A stretch of DNA of 64,000 nt from Actinobacteria bacterium HGW-Actinobacteria-4 (GCA_002841315.1 PHEW01000002.1:1-64000), one strand, 5' to 3'; shown: positions 43,852-59,323, counted from the stretch's first letter. A program made the numbers and translations. The notes: generated from the letters alone by a model not told the origin.

Positions 43852-44412
43852 CTACTTCTCCTTGAAGGGGAAGCCCAGCTGCTTGAGCAGCGAACGACCC
43901 TCGTCGTCGGTAGTGGCGGTGGTGACGATGGTGATGTCCATGCCGCGCACGCGGTCAATCTTGTCTTGGTCAATCTCGTGGAACATTGACTGCTCCGTGA
44001 GTCCAAAGGTGTAGTTGCCGTTGCCGTCGAACTGCTTAGGGCTCAGGCCACGGAAGTCACGGATACGCGGAAGAGCCGTCGACAGCAGACGGTCAAGGAA
44101 CTCCCACATCCGGTCTCCACGCAAGGTCACGTGGCAACCAATGGGCTGGCCCTCGCGAAGCTTGAACTGCGCGATGGACTGGCGTGCCTTGGTGACCTGC
44201 GGCTTCTGACCCGTGATCGCGGTGAGGTCCGTGATGGCGCCCTCGATGATCTTGGAGTCCTTGGCGGCCTCGCCCACTCCCATGTTGACGACCACCTTGG
44301 TGAGGCCTGCAACCTGGTTGATGTTGGCGTGAGAGAACTCTTCGCGCAAGGCGGCGATGATCTGCTCTTGGTACTTGGTCTTGAGGCGCGGCTGCGCGGT
44401 TGCGGTAGCCAT
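43852..44412 (-). CDS. rplE: 50S ribosomal protein L5
   Basis: A 186-residue L5 binding 5S rRNA and P-site t[43 protein letters not shown] and [20 protein letters not shown] are canonical. One-base overlap with rplX. Confidence 0.98.
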   Translation of the reverse strand: MATATAQPRLKTKYQEQIIAALREEFSHANINQVAGLTKVVVNMGVGEAAKDSKIIEGAITDLTAITGQKPQVTKARQSIAQFKLREGQPIGCHVTLRGDRMWEFLDRLLSTALPRIRDFRGLSPKQFDGNGNYTFGLTEQSMFHEIDQDKIDRVRGMDITIVTTATTDDEGRSLLKQLGFPFKEK

Positions 44413-44750
44413 CAGATGTCCTTACCCGAGCGCTTGGCGATGCGGACCCGCTGGGTACGCTTGCGGCCTTCGCGTTCGACTTCTTCCGTGCGGTAACCCA
44501 CGCGGGTTCCCTTCTTGGTCTCCGGGTCCACGACCATCACGTTGGAGATGTGGATCGGGGCTTCAACCTGAGTGATGCCGCCCTGTTGGTTGTCGCGACG
44601 CGTGCCAGGCTTGATGTGCTTGGTGACGCGCTGGACACCCTCGACAATCAGGCGCTCGGTTTCGGTGTTCACCTCAAGGACGCGGCCCTGTTGCCCGCGG
44701 TCCTTGCCGGCGATGACGACCACGAGGTCGCCCTTCTTGATCTTCGCCAT
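44412..44750 (-). CDS. rplX: 50S ribosomal protein L24
   Basis: A 112-residue L24 assembly initiator; [20 protein letters not shown] is the KOW motif and [20 protein letters not shown] follows. Overlaps rplN and rplE by one base each. Confidence 0.98.
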   Translation of the reverse strand: MAKIKKGDLVVVIAGKDRGQQGRVLEVNTETERLIVEGVQRVTKHIKPGTRRDNQQGGITQVEAPIHISNVMVVDPETKKGTRVGYRTEEVEREGRKRTQRVRIAKRSGKDI

Positions 44751-45121
44751 TAGATGACCTCCGGTGCCAATGAAATGATCTTCATGAACTTCTTGTCACG
44801 CAGCTCGCGGCCCACCGGGCCGAAGATGCGGGTTCCGCGGGGCTCTCCGTCAAGGTTCTTGAGAATCACCGCAGCGTTCTCGTCAAACTTGATGTACGAA
44901 CCGTCGGGGCGACGGCGCTCCTTAGTGGTGCGCACGATCACGGCCTTGACGACCTCGCCCTTCTTGACGTTTCCGCCTGGGATAGCGTCTTTGACGGTGG
45001 CCACAATGGTGTCGCCCACGCCGGCGTAGCGACGCTTCGAGCCACCGAGCACCCGGATGCACAAGATCTCCTTGGCACCGGTGTTGTCGGCGACGCGAAC
45101 ACGCGACTCCTGCTGAATCAT
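44750..45121 (-). CDS. rplN: 50S ribosomal protein L14
   Basis: A 123-residue L14, at the subunit interface and the silencing-factor docking site. [20 protein letters not shown] and [20 protein letters not shown] are canonical. A 52-base gap separates it from rpsQ, the usual S10/spc operon boundary. Confidence 0.98.
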   Translation of the reverse strand: MIQQESRVRVADNTGAKEILCIRVLGGSKRRYAGVGDTIVATVKDAIPGGNVKKGEVVKAVIVRTTKERRRPDGSYIKFDENAAVILKNLDGEPRGTRIFGPVGRELRDKKFMKIISLAPEVI

Positions 45122-45173
45122 GTCTTATCTCCTGTCGTCTGGTTCTCGCCGTAACGAGCCTGGTCGAACGTAG

Positions 45174-45461
45174 TTATTTGGCCTTCTCGACGATCTCAAC
45201 CAGGCGCCACCGCTTGGAAGCGGACAGCGGGCGGGTCTCCATCACGACAACAAGGTCACCAATGCCGGCCGTGTTGGCCTCATCGTGTGCCTTGATCTTG
45301 CTGCTTTGACGCATCACCTTGCCGTAAAGAGGGTGCTTGACGCGCTCCTCGATCTCGACAGTGATGGTCTTGTCCATCTTGTCGGACGTGACGTAGCCGC
45401 GACGCGTCTTGCGTTGCGCGCGGTGGTCCTCCGTCGCCGTTGCCTTCTTGTCAGTACTCAT
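45174..45461 (-). CDS. rpsQ: 30S ribosomal protein S17
   Basis: A 95-residue S17. [20 protein letters not shown] and the OB-fold strands through [20 protein letters not shown] are canonical; the first 15 residues are a charged actinobacterial extension. Confidence 0.97.
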   Translation of the reverse strand: MSTDKKATATEDHRAQRKTRRGYVTSDKMDKTITVEIEERVKHPLYGKVMRQSSKIKAHDEANTAGIGDLVVVMETRPLSASKRWRLVEIVEKAK

Positions 45462-45470
45462 AACTCTTCC

Positions 45471-45713
45471 TTACTCGGCCTTCGCGCTGGGCGCGGTCCG
45501 AATGCCGAGCTCGCGCTCGCGCAAGATCGTGTAGATGCGGGAGATGTCGCGCTTGACTGCCTTGAGGCGGCCGTGGTTCTCAAGCTGGCCGGTAGCCGAC
45601 TGAAAACGCAGGTTGAACAGCTCGTCCTTGGACTTCTTGAGCTCCTCAAGCAGACGCTCGTTCTCCATCGCGTCTAGCTCGCTGGGCATCAGGTCTTTGG
45701 TTCCGATGGCCAT
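45471..45713 (-). CDS. rpmC: 50S ribosomal protein L29
   Basis: An 80-residue L29 at the exit tunnel ([20 protein letters not shown], then [20 protein letters not shown]). Start overlaps the rplP stop by one base. Its C-terminus is about ten residues longer than in E. coli. Confidence 0.97.
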   Translation of the reverse strand: MAIGTKDLMPSELDAMENERLLEELKKSKDELFNLRFQSATGQLENHGRLKAVKRDISRIYTILRERELGIRTAPSAKAE

Positions 45714-46132
45714 TAGATGTCACCACCCTCACGGGTCACAAAACGGGTCTTCATGGGCAGCTTGTGCTGGGCGCGGCTCAATGCTTCACGGGCGAGCGTC
45801 TCATCGACGCCAGCCAGTTCGAACATAACGCGGCCGGGCTTGACGTTAGCGATCCACCATTCCGGCGAACCCTTACCCGAACCCATGCGGACTTCAGCAG
45901 GCTTCTTGGTCAACGGGCGGTCGGGGTAGATGTTGATCCACACCTTTCCACCACGCTTGATGTGACGAGTCATCGCAATACGCGCTGCCTCGATCTGACG
46001 GTTCGTGACGTAAGCAGGCTCGAGAGCCATGATGCCGTAGTCACCAAACGTGACTTCGGTACCACCGGTCGACGCGCCGGAGCGGCCGGGGTGGTGCTGC
46101 TTGCGGTGCTTCACTCGACGAGGAATCAACAT
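45713..46132 (-). CDS. rplP: 50S ribosomal protein L16
   Basis: A 139-residue L16 near the A-site tRNA elbow. [40 protein letters not shown] and [20 protein letters not shown] are canonical, including the Arg after RMGSGKG-type loop. Confidence 0.98.
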   Translation of the reverse strand: MLIPRRVKHRKQHHPGRSGASTGGTEVTFGDYGIMALEPAYVTNRQIEAARIAMTRHIKRGGKVWINIYPDRPLTKKPAEVRMGSGKGSPEWWIANVKPGRVMFELAGVDETLAREALSRAQHKLPMKTRFVTREGGDI

Positions 46133-46135
46133 GAG

Positions 46136-46975
46136 TTAGGCCTCCTTCGCGGTCTCAGCTGGAGCGGCTGCTTCTGCAGGCGCTTCGGCGGGAGCGGCCG
46201 AACGGGGTGCACCAGCGCGCGGTGCGCCGGCACCTGCACCACGGGGACCACGGTCTCCACCGGTGCGAGGGCCACGGTCGCCGCCGCGTCCTGGCTGCTG
46301 ACGGGGAGCCTTGGCCTGCTCAGCAGCCCATTCCTTCTCCGTCATGTCGCCCTTGTAGATCCACACCTTGACACCGATGACACCAAAGGTGGTCTTGGAG
46401 CGGAAGAAGCCATAGTCGATGTTCGCGCGCAGGGTGTGCAGAGGCACACGGCCTTCGCGGTAGAACTCCGAGCGTGACATTTCAGCGCCACCCAAGCGAC
46501 CCGAGCACTGGACACGGATGCCCTTGGCTCCGGCGCGAAGCGCGGACTGGATGCCCTTACGCATGGCACGACGGAACGCCACTCGCGAGGCGAGCTGTTC
46601 GGCGATGCCCTGAGCGACCAACTGAGCGTCGATCTCGGCGTTGCGCACCTCGAGGATGTTGAGCTGGACCTGCTTGCCCGTCAACTTCTCCAGGTTGGAG
46701 CGAAGCTTGTCGGCCTCGGCTCCACGGCGACCAATGACGATGCCGGGGCGCGCCGTGTGGAGGTCCACGCGGACGCGCTCACGGGTGCGCTCAATCTCGA
46801 CCTTTGACACGCCTGCGCGCTCAAGGCCCTCGGACATCAACTTGCGGATCTTGACGTCTTCGTCCACGTAGTCGCGGTAGCGCTCGCCCTTCTTGGTCGA
46901 GTCAGCGAACCAACGCGAGCGGTGGTCCGTTGTGATACCCAGGCGGTAGCCGTGTGGGTTGATTTTCTGTCCCAC
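46136..46975 (-). CDS. rpsC: 30S ribosomal protein S3
   Basis: A 279-residue S3 forming the mRNA entry. [20 protein letters not shown] opens it; the KH domain contains [39 protein letters not shown] marks the C-domain. Residues after about 215 are a low-complexity Arg/Gly/Ala/Pro tail ([20 protein letters not shown]), long even for actinobacteria. Confidence 0.97.
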   Translation of the reverse strand: MGQKINPHGYRLGITTDHRSRWFADSTKKGERYRDYVDEDVKIRKLMSEGLERAGVSKVEIERTRERVRVDLHTARPGIVIGRRGAEADKLRSNLEKLTGKQVQLNILEVRNAEIDAQLVAQGIAEQLASRVAFRRAMRKGIQSALRAGAKGIRVQCSGRLGGAEMSRSEFYREGRVPLHTLRANIDYGFFRSKTTFGVIGVKVWIYKGDMTEKEWAAEQAKAPRQQPGRGGDRGPRTGGDRGPRGAGAGAPRAGAPRSAAPAEAPAEAAAPAETAKEA

Positions 46976-47349
46976 TATCGGGCCCCTTCCTTGACGGCGT
47001 TCTCTGGAGTCGCCACAACCACGGTGAGGTGGCTGGTGCGCTTAAGAATGCGGTTGGCGCGGCCCTGTGCTCGCGGACGGATCCGCTTCATGGTGGGGCC
47101 TTCGTCGGCGGTAATTTCCTTGATGATGAGTTCGGACTCGTCAAAACGCTCGCCAGCGGCCTCAGCCTTGACGCGTGCGTTGGCGATCGCGGACTCGATG
47201 AGCTTGCGCACGTCTTCGGACACCGCTTGCGGCTGGAACTTCAGTGAGGCAGCTGCCTCGACTGCGTTCTGGCCACGAACAAGGTTCACGACGCGACGAG
47301 CCTTCTGCGCAGTCACGCGAACGTATCGCGTCTTCGCCATGGCTTCCAT
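46975..47349 (-). CDS. rplV: 50S ribosomal protein L22
   Basis: A 124-residue L22 whose beta-hairpin lines the exit tunnel. [20 protein letters not shown] and [20 protein letters not shown] are canonical. ATG at 47349 has AAAGG seven bases upstream; an ATG three codons on is possible. Confidence 0.97.
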   Translation of the reverse strand: MEAMAKTRYVRVTAQKARRVVNLVRGQNAVEAAASLKFQPQAVSEDVRKLIESAIANARVKAEAAGERFDESELIIKEITADEGPTMKRIRPRAQGRANRILKRTSHLTVVVATPENAVKEGAR

Positions 47350-47386
47350 TGCTTAACCTTTCCTTTAACCTTCGCTCGACCCCGCG

Positions 47387-47668
47387 TTAACCGCGGCGGG
47401 CCTTGCGGTCGTCTTTCACGTGGCCCCGGAACGTACGCGTGGGGGAGAACTCGCCGAGCTTGTGACCCACCATCGACTCGGTCACGAACACGGGAACGTG
47501 CTTGCGACCGTCGTGCACGGCAAAGGTGTGTCCCAAGAAATCGGGGGTGATCACGCTACGGCGCGACCAGGTCTTGATGACGTTCTTGGTACCGGCCTCG
47601 TTCTGAGCGTCCACCTTCTTCTGCAGGTGGCCGTCAACGAAGGGGCCCTTCTTCAAACTGCGTGGCAT
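47387..47668 (-). CDS. rpsS: 30S ribosomal protein S19
   Basis: A 93-residue S19 of the 30S head ([60 protein letters not shown]). Twelve bases after rplB. Confidence 0.98.
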   Translation of the reverse strand: MPRSLKKGPFVDGHLQKKVDAQNEAGTKNVIKTWSRRSVITPDFLGHTFAVHDGRKHVPVFVTESMVGHKLGEFSPTRTFRGHVKDDRKARRG

Positions 47669-47680
47669 TAGTCAGGCTCC

Positions 47681-48520
47681 TTATCGCTTGTTCTTGCCGG
47701 TACGACGACGGCGAACGATCATCTTGTCGCTGTCCTTGTTCGCCTTGCGGGTGCGGCCCTCGGGCTTGCCCCATGGGCTCACCGGGTGACGTCCACCAGA
47801 GGTCTTGCCTTCACCACCACCGTGAGGGTGGTCCACCGGGTTCATGACCACACCACGGACGGTGGGGCGCTTGCCCTTCCATCGGTTGCGGCCGGCCTTA
47901 CCCCAGTTGATGTTGGACTGTTCGGCGTTGCCAACCTCGCCAATGGTGGCGCGGCAGCGAGCATCGACGTTGCGGATTTCGCCGGAAGGCATACGCAACT
48001 GGGCGTAGGCGCCTTCCTTGGCAACCAACTGCACCTTGGATCCAGCGGAGCGGGCGATCTTGGCACCGCCGCCGGGCTTGAGCTCGATCGCGTGGATAAC
48101 CGTACCCACGGGGATGTTGCGCAAGGGCAGGTTGTTGCCTGGCTTGATGTCAGCCGCGGCGCCTGCCTCGACAGGGTCACCCTGGGAGAGCTTGTCGGGA
48201 GCGATGATGTAGCGCTTCTCGCCGTCTGCATAGTGCAAGAGCGCGATGCGAGCGGTCCGGTTGGGGTCGTACTCGATGTGAGCGACCTTGGCCGGCACGC
48301 CATCCTTGTCGTGACGACGGAAGTCGATCACGCGGTAGGCGCGCTTGTGCCCGCCACCCTGGTGACGGGTGGTGATGCGACCGGTGTTGTTGCGTCCACC
48401 CTTCTTGTGCAGGGGACGTACGAGCGACTTCTCGGGCGTAGACCGGGTCACCTCAGCGAAGTCGGCAACAGACGAGCCGCGACGGCCCGGGGTTGTCGGC
48501 TTGTACTTACGAATAGCCAT
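47681..48520 (-). CDS. rplB: 50S ribosomal protein L2
   Basis: A 279-residue L2 next to the peptidyl-transferase centre. [40 protein letters not shown] and [20 protein letters not shown] (with the conserved His) are canonical. Confidence 0.98.
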   Translation of the reverse strand: MAIRKYKPTTPGRRGSSVADFAEVTRSTPEKSLVRPLHKKGGRNNTGRITTRHQGGGHKRAYRVIDFRRHDKDGVPAKVAHIEYDPNRTARIALLHYADGEKRYIIAPDKLSQGDPVEAGAAADIKPGNNLPLRNIPVGTVIHAIELKPGGGAKIARSAGSKVQLVAKEGAYAQLRMPSGEIRNVDARCRATIGEVGNAEQSNINWGKAGRNRWKGKRPTVRGVVMNPVDHPHGGGEGKTSGGRHPVSPWGKPEGRTRKANKDSDKMIVRRRRTGKNKR

Positions 48521-48540
48521 GAGTTGTGTCCTGTCCTTGC

Positions 48541-48846
48541 CTAGCCGACGTTGCCGCTGAAGATGTCGAGTGCGGCGCCGCCACCAACGGTGACGATCGC
48601 GCGCTTGACGTCTTTGCGCTTGCCCAGGCCAAAGCGCGTGCGACGCGTCTTGCCCTTGCGGTTGATGGTGTTGACGCTCGTGACCTTGACGCCAAAGATC
48701 TGCTCAACGGCGATCTTGATCTCGGTCTTGTTCGAACGGGGGTCCACCTCGAAGGTGTACTTGCCCTGATCCATGAGCGAGTAGCTCTTCTCCGACACGA
48801 TGGGCCGGATCAGAATGTCACGGGGGTTCTTGTTCAGCGCGGTCAC
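48541..48846 (-). CDS. rplW: 50S ribosomal protein L23
   Basis: A 101-residue L23, the exit-site docking point for trigger factor and [23 protein letters not shown] and [20 protein letters not shown] are canonical. Overlaps rplD by four bases. Confidence 0.98.
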   Translation of the reverse strand: MTALNKNPRDILIRPIVSEKSYSLMDQGKYTFEVDPRSNKTEIKIAVEQIFGVKVTSVNTINRKGKTRRTRFGLGKRKDVKRAIVTVGGGAALDIFSGNVG

Positions 48847-49556
48847 TTGGACTCCTCCGCCTCGGTAGCGGCTGCCTCGGACTCAGTCGCGACAGCCTTC
48901 GCGGACCCGCCCTTGGCCGGTCCAGCGAGGAATACCTCGAGGGCGCCGGCGGTGAAGACGATGTCGTCATTCACCAGCACGTCATAGGTGTTGACCTGGT
49001 CAACGGGAAGCACGTGAATCGAGGCGGCGTTGCGCAACGACTTCCATGCGGCCTCGTCGGCACGCTCCAGGAGCACGAGTGCACGCCGGCCTGCGGACAC
49101 GGCCTCGATCGCGGCAAGCGCGGTCTTGGTCGAAGGCGTCTCGCCCAACACGATGGACTCGATCACGTGAACACGGCCAGCGCGAGCCCGGTCAGACAAA
49201 GCACCGCGCAGGGCGGCTGCCTTCATCTTCTTGGGAGTGCGCTGCGAGTAGTCACGCGGCTGCGGTCCGTGAACAATGCCACCGCCAGCAAACTGAGGTG
49301 CGCGGATCGAGCCCTGACGAGCGCGACCGGTTCCCTTCTGCTTGTAGGGCTTGCGGCCACCGCCGGACACGCGGTCCTTGGTCTTGGTGGCGTGAGTACC
49401 CTGGCGAGCTGCGGCGCGCTGCGCCACAACTACCTGGTGGATGAGGGGGATGTTGGTGACAACGTCGAACACGTCGGCGGGAAGGTCGGCGGTGCCGGTC
49501 TTCTTGCCCTTCGCGTCCACAACGTCAACGGTGAGTGCAGTAGCCACAGTGATCAC
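48843..49556 (-). CDS. rplD: 50S ribosomal protein L4
   Basis: A 237-residue L4. Its tunnel loop is [20 protein letters not shown] followed by [14 protein letters not shown]; the acidic Ala/Glu end ([14 protein letters not shown]) is an actinobacterial extension. Overlaps rplC by four bases. Confidence 0.97.
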   Translation of the reverse strand: MITVATALTVDVVDAKGKKTGTADLPADVFDVVTNIPLIHQVVVAQRAAARQGTHATKTKDRVSGGGRKPYKQKGTGRARQGSIRAPQFAGGGIVHGPQPRDYSQRTPKKMKAAALRGALSDRARAGRVHVIESIVLGETPSTKTALAAIEAVSAGRRALVLLERADEAAWKSLRNAASIHVLPVDQVNTYDVLVNDDIVFTAGALEVFLAGPAKGGSAKAVATESEAAATEAEESK

Positions 49557-50215
49557 GCGCCCTTCACAGCGGTGCGGATAAGAACAATGCCACCCTTGTT
49601 GCCGGGGACGGCGCCCTTGACGAGCACCAGGCCCTTCTCGGCGTCAACGGCGTGAACCAACAGGTTCTGGACGGTGCGACGGTCGTTACCCATGCGGCCG
49701 GCCATCTTGAGTCCACGGAACACGCGCGACGGCGTCGAAGCGCCACCGATCGAGCCGGGCTTGCGGTGGTTGCGGTGGGCACCGTGAGAGGCGCCAACAC
49801 CGTGGAAACCGTGGCGCTTCATCACGCCCGCGGTTCCCTTACCCTTGGTGGTTCCCGTGACATCGACCTTCTGGCCGGCCTCGAAAGCCTCGGCGGTGAT
49901 TTCCTGGCCGAGCGAGAACTCCGCGGCGTTCGACGTACGCACTTCGGCAACGTGGCGGCGTGGGGTCACACCGGCCTTCTCGAAGTGGCCCTTGAGGGGG
50001 TCGGTCACGCGGCGGGGGTCAACAGTGCCGAACGCGAGCTGAACGGCGTCGTAGCCGTCGCGCTGAGCGTCGCGCACCTGAGTCACAACGTTGGTGTCTA
50101 CCTGGATCACGGTGACCGGGACTACCCGGCCTTCGTCATCCCACACCTGCGTCATGCCCAGCTTCGTACCAAGCAGCGCCGCAATCGGGCGCTGGGCATT
50201 GGAAGTTGTAGTCAT
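49553..50215 (-). CDS. rplC: 50S ribosomal protein L3
   Basis: A 220-residue L3. [40 protein letters not shown] and [20 protein letters not shown] are canonical, including the loop near the A site. Confidence 0.98.
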   Translation of the reverse strand: MTTTSNAQRPIAALLGTKLGMTQVWDDEGRVVPVTVIQVDTNVVTQVRDAQRDGYDAVQLAFGTVDPRRVTDPLKGHFEKAGVTPRRHVAEVRTSNAAEFSLGQEITAEAFEAGQKVDVTGTTKGKGTAGVMKRHGFHGVGASHGAHRNHRKPGSIGGASTPSRVFRGLKMAGRMGNDRRTVQNLLVHAVDAEKGLVLVKGAVPGNKGGIVLIRTAVKGA

Positions 50216-50238
50216 GATGATGAGGGTCCTTACAGCCT

Positions 50239-50547
50239 TTAGAGCTTGATCTCGATGTTGACGTCGGCGGGAAGGTCAAGACGCATAAGCGAGTCGACTG
50301 CCTTGGGCGTAGGGTCCACGATGTCGATGAGGCGCTTGTGAGTGCGCATCTCAAAGTGCTCGCGGCTGTCCTTGTACTTGTGGGGAGAACGGATCACACA
50401 GAACACGTTCTTCTCGGTGGGCAGCGGGACGGGTCCCACCACGGATGCACCGGCACGCGTGACCGTTTCAACGATCTTGCGGGCTGAGGAGTCGATGACC
50501 TCGTGGTCATAGCTCTTCAACCTAATGCGGATCTTCTGTCCCGCCAT
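50239..50547 (-). CDS. rpsJ: 30S ribosomal protein S10
   Basis: A 102-residue S10 (NusE), which also joins transcription antitermination complexes. [40 protein letters not shown] and [20 protein letters not shown] are canonical. ATG at 50547 is certain; the ORF-track extension is leader. It opens the S10 operon. Confidence 0.98.
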   Translation of the reverse strand: MAGQKIRIRLKSYDHEVIDSSARKIVETVTRAGASVVGPVPLPTEKNVFCVIRSPHKYKDSREHFEMRTHKRLIDIVDPTPKAVDSLMRLDLPADVNIEIKL

Positions 50548-50571
50548 AGCGTGGTTCTGCCTTATCTCTCG

Positions 50572-50620
50572 AAAAACTGTGGTCTTCTCACACCGACCCC
50601 CGCGCTCGGGCGTGTCGCGC
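50572..50620 (-). promoter_or_regulatory. Conserved leader element of the S10 operon
   Basis: Minus strand GCGACACGCCCGAGCGCGGG followed by GGTCGG, a variable stretch, then ACCACAGTTTTT. Almost the same element, in the same order, precedes rpsL. A short CCGA/TCGG stem can form. It is inside the predicted 5' leader, 25 bases before the S10 start. Confidence 0.6.
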
Positions 50621-50701
50621 ATTGGCGGCACACTTGCGACTTGCCGATTCCTCGACAGGGTCGTGGGTGCGTGTTGGCTGCCCGCAATAGGCAACCTAGA
50701 T

Positions 50702-50731
50702 ATTGTGCCAGAAAAACTGTTCGAACACCAA
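50702..50731 (-). promoter_or_regulatory. Candidate promoter of the S10 operon
   Basis: TTGGTG, 18 bases, CACAAT on the minus strand, about 155 bases upstream of rpsJ and downstream of the tuf terminator. Confidence 0.4.
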
Positions 50732-50769
50732 CCACTCCTCCCTGCCCTAGAGCAAGGAGGGTGAGCACA

Positions 50770-50809
50770 CGGTTGCGGGGCCCGACCATGTGGCCAAGCC
50801 CCGCAACCG
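50770..50809 (-). terminator. Terminator after tuf
   Basis: CGGTTGCGGGG and CCCCGCAACCG form an 11-bp perfect stem with an 18-base loop that contains an inner GGCC/GGCC pairing, 24 bases after the tuf stop. Confidence 0.8.
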
Positions 50810-50832
50810 AGGCGCGCGTGTTGAGGCGCTTA

Positions 50833-52023
50833 CTACTTGATGATCTTGGTCACCGTGCCGGAGCCGACGGTACGGCCACCTTCACGGATTGCAAAGCCCT
50901 GTCCTTCTTCGATGGCGATGGGCTGAATCAGCTCGATCGTCATTTCCGTGGTGTCTCCCGGCATGACCATCTCGGTGCCTTCAGGCAGCGTGATGACGCC
51001 GGTGACGTCCGTGGTGCGAATGTAGAACTGGGGACGGTAGTTCGTGTAGAAGGGGTTGTGGCGGCCACCCTCGTCCTTGTTGAGGATGTACGCCTTGCCC
51101 TCGAAGTTGGTGTGAGGGGTCGTGGAGCCGGGGGCCACCACTACCTGTCCACGCTCAACGTCTTCACGCTTGGTACCGCGAAGCAGGAGGCCACAGTTCT
51201 CGCCGGCCCACGCCTCGTCCATCTGCTTGTGGAACATCTCGATACCGGTCACCGTGGTCTTCTGCGGTTCGCGGATGCCGAGGATGTCGACTTCAGAGTT
51301 GATCTTGAGCTTGCCACGCTCGACCTTGCCGGTCACCACGGTGCCACGGCCGGTGATGGTGAAGACGTCCTCGATAGGCATGAGGAACGGCTTGTCCATG
51401 TCACGGATGGGCTCGGGGACGTGCTCGTCCACGGCTTCCATGAGCTCGGCAACCTTGGCGGTCCACTTGGGGTCGCCCTCGAGCGCCTTGAGTGCGGACA
51501 CCTGGACAACGGGAACGTTGTCGCCGTCGAAGCCCTGTGCGGACAGCAAGTCGCGCACCTCAACCTCAACGAGCTCAAGGATCTCTTCGTCGTCAACCAT
51601 GTCGGACTTGTTCAGCGCAACCAGCAGGTAGGGAACGCCAACCTGCTTGGCGAGCAGCACGTGCTCGCGCGTCTGAGCCATAGGACCGTCGGTTGCGGCA
51701 ACCACGAGGATTGCGCCGTCCATCTGGGCGGCACCGGTGATCATGTTCTTGATGTAGTCAGCGTGTCCGGGTGCGTCGACGTGCGCGTAGTGGCGCTTTG
51801 CCGTTTCGTACTCGATGTGCGCAATGTTGATGGTGATTCCGCGCTCGCGCTCTTCGGGTGCCTTGTCGATGTCTTCGAAAGGCGTGAAGGGGTTGAGGTC
51901 GGGGAACTGGTCGTGCAGCACCTTCGAGATTGCGGCGGTGAGGGTCGTCTTACCGTGGTCGACGTGCCCGATGGTTCCGATGTTGACGTGCGGCTTAGTC
52001 CGCTCGAACTTGGCCTTAGCCAT
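50833..52023 (-). CDS. tuf: Elongation factor Tu
   Basis: A 396-residue EF-Tu delivering aminoacyl-tRNA. G-motifs: [26 protein letters not shown] and [14 protein letters not shown]; domain 2 holds [11 protein letters not shown] and the end is [23 protein letters not shown] lies just before the ATG. It follows fusA after 123 bases and ends the str operon at a strong hairpin. Confidence 0.98.
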   Translation of the reverse strand: MAKAKFERTKPHVNIGTIGHVDHGKTTLTAAISKVLHDQFPDLNPFTPFEDIDKAPEERERGITINIAHIEYETAKRHYAHVDAPGHADYIKNMITGAAQMDGAILVVAATDGPMAQTREHVLLAKQVGVPYLLVALNKSDMVDDEEILELVEVEVRDLLSAQGFDGDNVPVVQVSALKALEGDPKWTAKVAELMEAVDEHVPEPIRDMDKPFLMPIEDVFTITGRGTVVTGKVERGKLKINSEVDILGIREPQKTTVTGIEMFHKQMDEAWAGENCGLLLRGTKREDVERGQVVVAPGSTTPHTNFEGKAYILNKDEGGRHNPFYTNYRPQFYIRTTDVTGVITLPEGTEMVMPGDTTEMTIELIQPIAIEEGQGFAIREGGRTVGSGTVTKIIK

Positions 52024-52146
52024 GTGAGGTTCCTCCTGAGATATTGAGACTGGGGTAGTGATTCAGATCGTTACTGTGGCCCAAGGCCGTGGTGGAGCGT
52101 CATCATCCCTACTGGTCGTATTGTTCCTTATTTTCAACCGGTGGGA

Positions 52147-54249
52147 CTACTCGCCCCGGGTCTTTGCGATGATCTCCTCGGATACTGCGCGAGGAACCTC
52201 GGCATAACTGTCGAACTGCATGGAGTACACCGCGCGACCCTGCGTCTTTGAACGCAGGTCACCAACGTACCCAAACATCTCCGACAGCGGCACCAAAGCG
52301 TCTACCACCTTCACGCCGGTAGCTTCCGTCATCTGACGGATCTGCCCACGCCGTGAATTGATGTCGCCAATCACGTCACCCATGTACTCCTCGGGCGTAC
52401 GTACCTCGACGGCCATCACCGGTTCAAGGAGAACAGGGTCGGCGCGTCGAGCACCCTCCTTGAACACCATCGATCCGGCAATCTTGAACGCCATTTCTGA
52501 CGAGTCAACGTCGTGGTACTGACCGTCGAGCAACGTGGCCTTCACGCCCACCATGGGGTACCCGGCAAGAACGCCGAGTTCCATGGAGGACTGAATGCCG
52601 GCGTCGACCGACGGGATGTACTCACGGGGCACGCGACCACCGGTCACGGCGTTGACAAACTCGTAAGAGACCTCGGAGTCCGAGGGAAGCGGCTCGAAGC
52701 TGACCTGCACCTTGGCGAACTGACCCGAACCACCGGTCTGCTTCTTGTGGGTGTAGTCCACCTTCTCGACTGCCTTGCGAATGGTCTCGCGGTAGGCGAC
52801 CTGCGGCTTACCGACGTTGGCGTCAACCTTGAACTCGCGGCGCATGCGGTCCACCAGGATGTCCAGGTGCAGCTCGCCCATGCCGGCGATGATGGTCTGG
52901 CCAGTGTCGACGTCGAGGTTCACGCGGAACGTGGGGTCCTCTTCAGCAAGCTTCTGGATGGCGATCGACAGCTTCTCCTGGTCGCCCTTGGTCTTGGGCT
53001 CAATCGCCACGGAGATCACGGGCTCGGGGAAGGTCATTGACTCGAGCACCAACGGGTGGGCCGGGTCGCACAGGGTGTCACCAGTGGTGGTGTCCTTGAG
53101 GCCGATCACCGCGTAGATGTGACCGGCAGAGATCGACTCCACCGGGTTCTCCTTGTTGGAGTGCATCTGGAAGAGCTTGCCGACGCGTTCCTTCTTGTCC
53201 TTGGTGGCGTTGAGCACCGGCGCGCCCGCCTCGAGGTGACCCGAGTACACGCGCACATAGGTGAGCTTGCCAAAGAACGGGTGCGAGACAACCTTGAACG
53301 CGAGAGCCGCGAAAGGCTCCGTGGCGTCAGGGTGGCGCTCGATCATCTTCTCTTCGTCGCGAACGTCGTGGCCCTCAATGGCGGGCACGTCGAGCGGGTT
53401 GGGAAGGTAGTCGATGACGGCGTCGAGCATCGGCTGAACGCCCTTGTTCTTGAAGGCGCTACCGCAGAGGATGGGGTAGGCGGTGCCCGCAACGGTGAGC
53501 TTGCGGATGTTCGCCTTGATCTCGGCAGTGGTGAGCTCTTCGCCGGCAAGGAACTTCTCGAGCGTGGCGTCGTCGGCTTCGGCCACAGCCTCGATGAGCT
53601 GTGCGCGGTACTCGTTGGCCTTGTCGACCATGTCGGCAGGGATCTCTTCGATCTCGTATGCCTCGCCCAGGTCGGTCTCGCCACGCCACACGAGCGCGCG
53701 CATCTCGACCAGGTCGATCACGCCAATGAAGTCGTTCTCGGCACCAATGGGCAACTGGATGGGAAGCGGGGTCGCCTTGAGGCGGTCCACGATGGTCTGC
53801 ACGGTGAAGTAGAAGTCGGCACCGAGCTTGTCCATCTTGTTGACAAAGCAGATGCGCGGCACGTTGTACTTGTCAGCCTGGCGCCACACCGTCTCCGACT
53901 GCGGCTCCACGCCTTCCTTGCCGTCGAACACGGCAACCGCGCCGTCGAGAACGCGAAGCGAACGCTCCACCTCAACAGTGAAGTCCACGTGGCCAGGAGT
54001 GTCGATGATGTTGATCTGGTTGTTTGCCCAGAAGCACGTCACAGCGGCGGACGTAATGGTGATGCCGCGCTCCTGCTCCTGCTCCATCCAGTCAGTGGTC
54101 GACGCACCGTCGTGGGTCTCACCGATCTTGTAGTTCACACCCGTGTAGTAGAGGATGCGTTCGGTGGTAGTGGTCTTGCCGGCGTCAATATGCGCCATGA
54201 TCCCAATGTTGCGGACCTTGTTGAGGTCCGTCAGCACGTCCTGAGCCAC
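52147..54249 (-). CDS. fusA: Elongation factor G
   Basis: A 700-residue EF-G driving translocation. [39 protein letters not shown] and [14 protein letters not shown] are the GTPase motifs; [20 protein letters not shown] starts domain III, and GHTGYP-like [20 protein letters not shown] and [20 protein letters not shown] lie in domains IV-V. Full length, no sign of a divergent paralog. Confidence 0.98.
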   Translation of the reverse strand: MAQDVLTDLNKVRNIGIMAHIDAGKTTTTERILYYTGVNYKIGETHDGASTTDWMEQEQERGITITSAAVTCFWANNQINIIDTPGHVDFTVEVERSLRVLDGAVAVFDGKEGVEPQSETVWRQADKYNVPRICFVNKMDKLGADFYFTVQTIVDRLKATPLPIQLPIGAENDFIGVIDLVEMRALVWRGETDLGEAYEIEEIPADMVDKANEYRAQLIEAVAEADDATLEKFLAGEELTTAEIKANIRKLTVAGTAYPILCGSAFKNKGVQPMLDAVIDYLPNPLDVPAIEGHDVRDEEKMIERHPDATEPFAALAFKVVSHPFFGKLTYVRVYSGHLEAGAPVLNATKDKKERVGKLFQMHSNKENPVESISAGHIYAVIGLKDTTTGDTLCDPAHPLVLESMTFPEPVISVAIEPKTKGDQEKLSIAIQKLAEEDPTFRVNLDVDTGQTIIAGMGELHLDILVDRMRREFKVDANVGKPQVAYRETIRKAVEKVDYTHKKQTGGSGQFAKVQVSFEPLPSDSEVSYEFVNAVTGGRVPREYIPSVDAGIQSSMELGVLAGYPMVGVKATLLDGQYHDVDSSEMAFKIAGSMVFKEGARRADPVLLEPVMAVEVRTPEEYMGDVIGDINSRRGQIRQMTEATGVKVVDALVPLSEMFGYVGDLRSKTQGRAVYSMQFDSYAEVPRAVSEEIIAKTRGE

Positions 54250-54286
54250 GAGGGGTTCTCCTTAAACTTCTCTTGAACTACCGCTG

Positions 54287-54757
54287 CTACCAGCGGTAGT
54301 GGGCGAAGGCCTTGTTGGACTCCGCCATCTTGTGCATGTCTTCACGACGCTTGACCGCGGCGCCAAGGCCGTTGGAAGCGTCAAGGATCTCGTTCATCAG
54401 GCGTTCGGTCATGGTCTTCTCGCGACGCTGGCGCGAGAAGTCAACCAACCAGCGCAGTGCGAGGGTGGTCTGGCGCACGGGGCGCACGTCGACGGGGACC
54501 TGGTAGGTGGCTCCACCAACACGGCGGGACTTGACCTCAAGGGCGGGGCGGATGTTCTCGAGCGCGCGCTTGAGGACCGTCACTGCGTCCTGGCCGCTCT
54601 TCTCGCCAACGCCAGCAAGGGCGCCGTAAACGATGTGCTCGGCAACGGACTTCTTGCCGTCGAGCAACACCTTGTTGATGAGCATGGTCACAATGGGAGC
54701 GCCATAGACGGGGTCAATGATGACCGGTCGCTTGGGAGCTGGGCCTTTACGGGGCAT
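54287..54757 (-). CDS. rpsG: 30S ribosomal protein S7
   Basis: A 156-residue S7, head assembly initiator. [40 protein letters not shown] and [20 protein letters not shown] are canonical. One-base overlap with rpsL. Confidence 0.98.
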   Translation of the reverse strand: MPRKGPAPKRPVIIDPVYGAPIVTMLINKVLLDGKKSVAEHIVYGALAGVGEKSGQDAVTVLKRALENIRPALEVKSRRVGGATYQVPVDVRPVRQTTLALRWLVDFSRQRREKTMTERLMNEILDASNGLGAAVKRREDMHKMAESNKAFAHYRW

Positions 54758-55131
54758 TACTTCTTCTCCTTCTTGGCGCCATACAAGCTACGGGCCTGCT
54801 TGCGACCCTTGACACCCTGGGTGTCGAGCGAGCCGCGAACGATCTTGTACCGCACACCGGGAAGGTCCTTCACACGACCACCGCGGACCAGCACAATCGA
54901 GTGCTCCTGGAGGTTGTGGCCCTCGCCGGGGATGTAGGCAGTGACTTCGATGCCGGAGGACAGGCGCACGCGGGCAACCTTCCGCAGCGCCGAGTTCGGC
55001 TTCTTAGGCGTGGTGGTGTACACGCGGGTGCACACGCCGCGGCGCTGTGGGCTCGCTTTGAGAGCCGGGGTCTTGGTCTTGGACGCCTTGGGGTGGCGAC
55101 CCTTCCTGACCAGCTGCTGAATCGTAGGCAC
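54757..55131 (-). CDS. rpsL: 30S ribosomal protein S12
   Basis: A 124-residue S12. GTG at 55131 ([20 protein letters not shown]) follows GGAGAAGTA. The two lysines that define streptomycin sensitivity are present in [12 protein letters not shown] and [11 protein letters not shown], so the protein is of the sensitive type. First gene of the str operon, downstream of a rpoC terminator and its own promoter. Confidence 0.97.
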   Translation of the reverse strand: MPTIQQLVRKGRHPKASKTKTPALKASPQRRGVCTRVYTTTPKKPNSALRKVARVRLSSGIEVTAYIPGEGHNLQEHSIVLVRGGRVKDLPGVRYKIVRGSLDTQGVKGRKQARSLYGAKKEKK

Positions 55132-55162
55132 TACTTCTCCGATGTCTGTTCTGATGATGATG

Positions 55163-55208
55163 AAAACCGTGGTTGCTCCCCGACCCCCGCGCCCGGGCGT
55201 GTCACGCC
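55163..55208 (-). promoter_or_regulatory. Conserved leader element of the rpsL operon
   Basis: Minus strand GTGACACGCCCGGGCGCGGG then GGTCGG, a short variable part, then ACCACGGTTTT. It matches the rpsJ leader element at nearly every conserved position and has the same orientation and distance to the start (about 30 bases). Confidence 0.6.
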
Positions 55209-55230
55209 TTGAACCCGCCATTCAGGCCCC

Positions 55231-55258
55231 ACACTAGGTGGGACGAGAGGTCGGCCAA
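55231..55258 (-). promoter_or_regulatory. Candidate promoter of the rpsL operon
   Basis: TTGGCC, 16 bases, TAGTGT on the minus strand, placing the transcript start about 20 bases before the shared leader element. The rest of 55259-55398 shows no gene. Confidence 0.45.
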
Positions 55259-55398
55259 GGTGTAACCCGCTCGGCGGTGATCGTTCAGGCCCGAGGGACC
55301 AAACGGCACGCACGCAAACAGGGGCCCGACAGCGCGGGCACGAAGGTCAACGCTACCCCAGCGACAGGGGTTTCGTCAAAGAGCTCTGTCCAAAGACA

Positions 55399-55431
55399 AG
55401 GGCCGGATCGAGGTTTCCCCCGTCCGGCCCT
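55399..55431 (-). terminator. Terminator after rpoC
   Basis: AGGGCCGGA and TCCGGCCCT, nine perfect pairs with a 15-base loop, 16 bases after the rpoC stop; the downstream strand reads TGTCTTTGG. Confidence 0.75.
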
Positions 55432-55447
55432 CGCCGTGAACCCCGCA

Positions 55448-59323
<3,876 letters not shown>

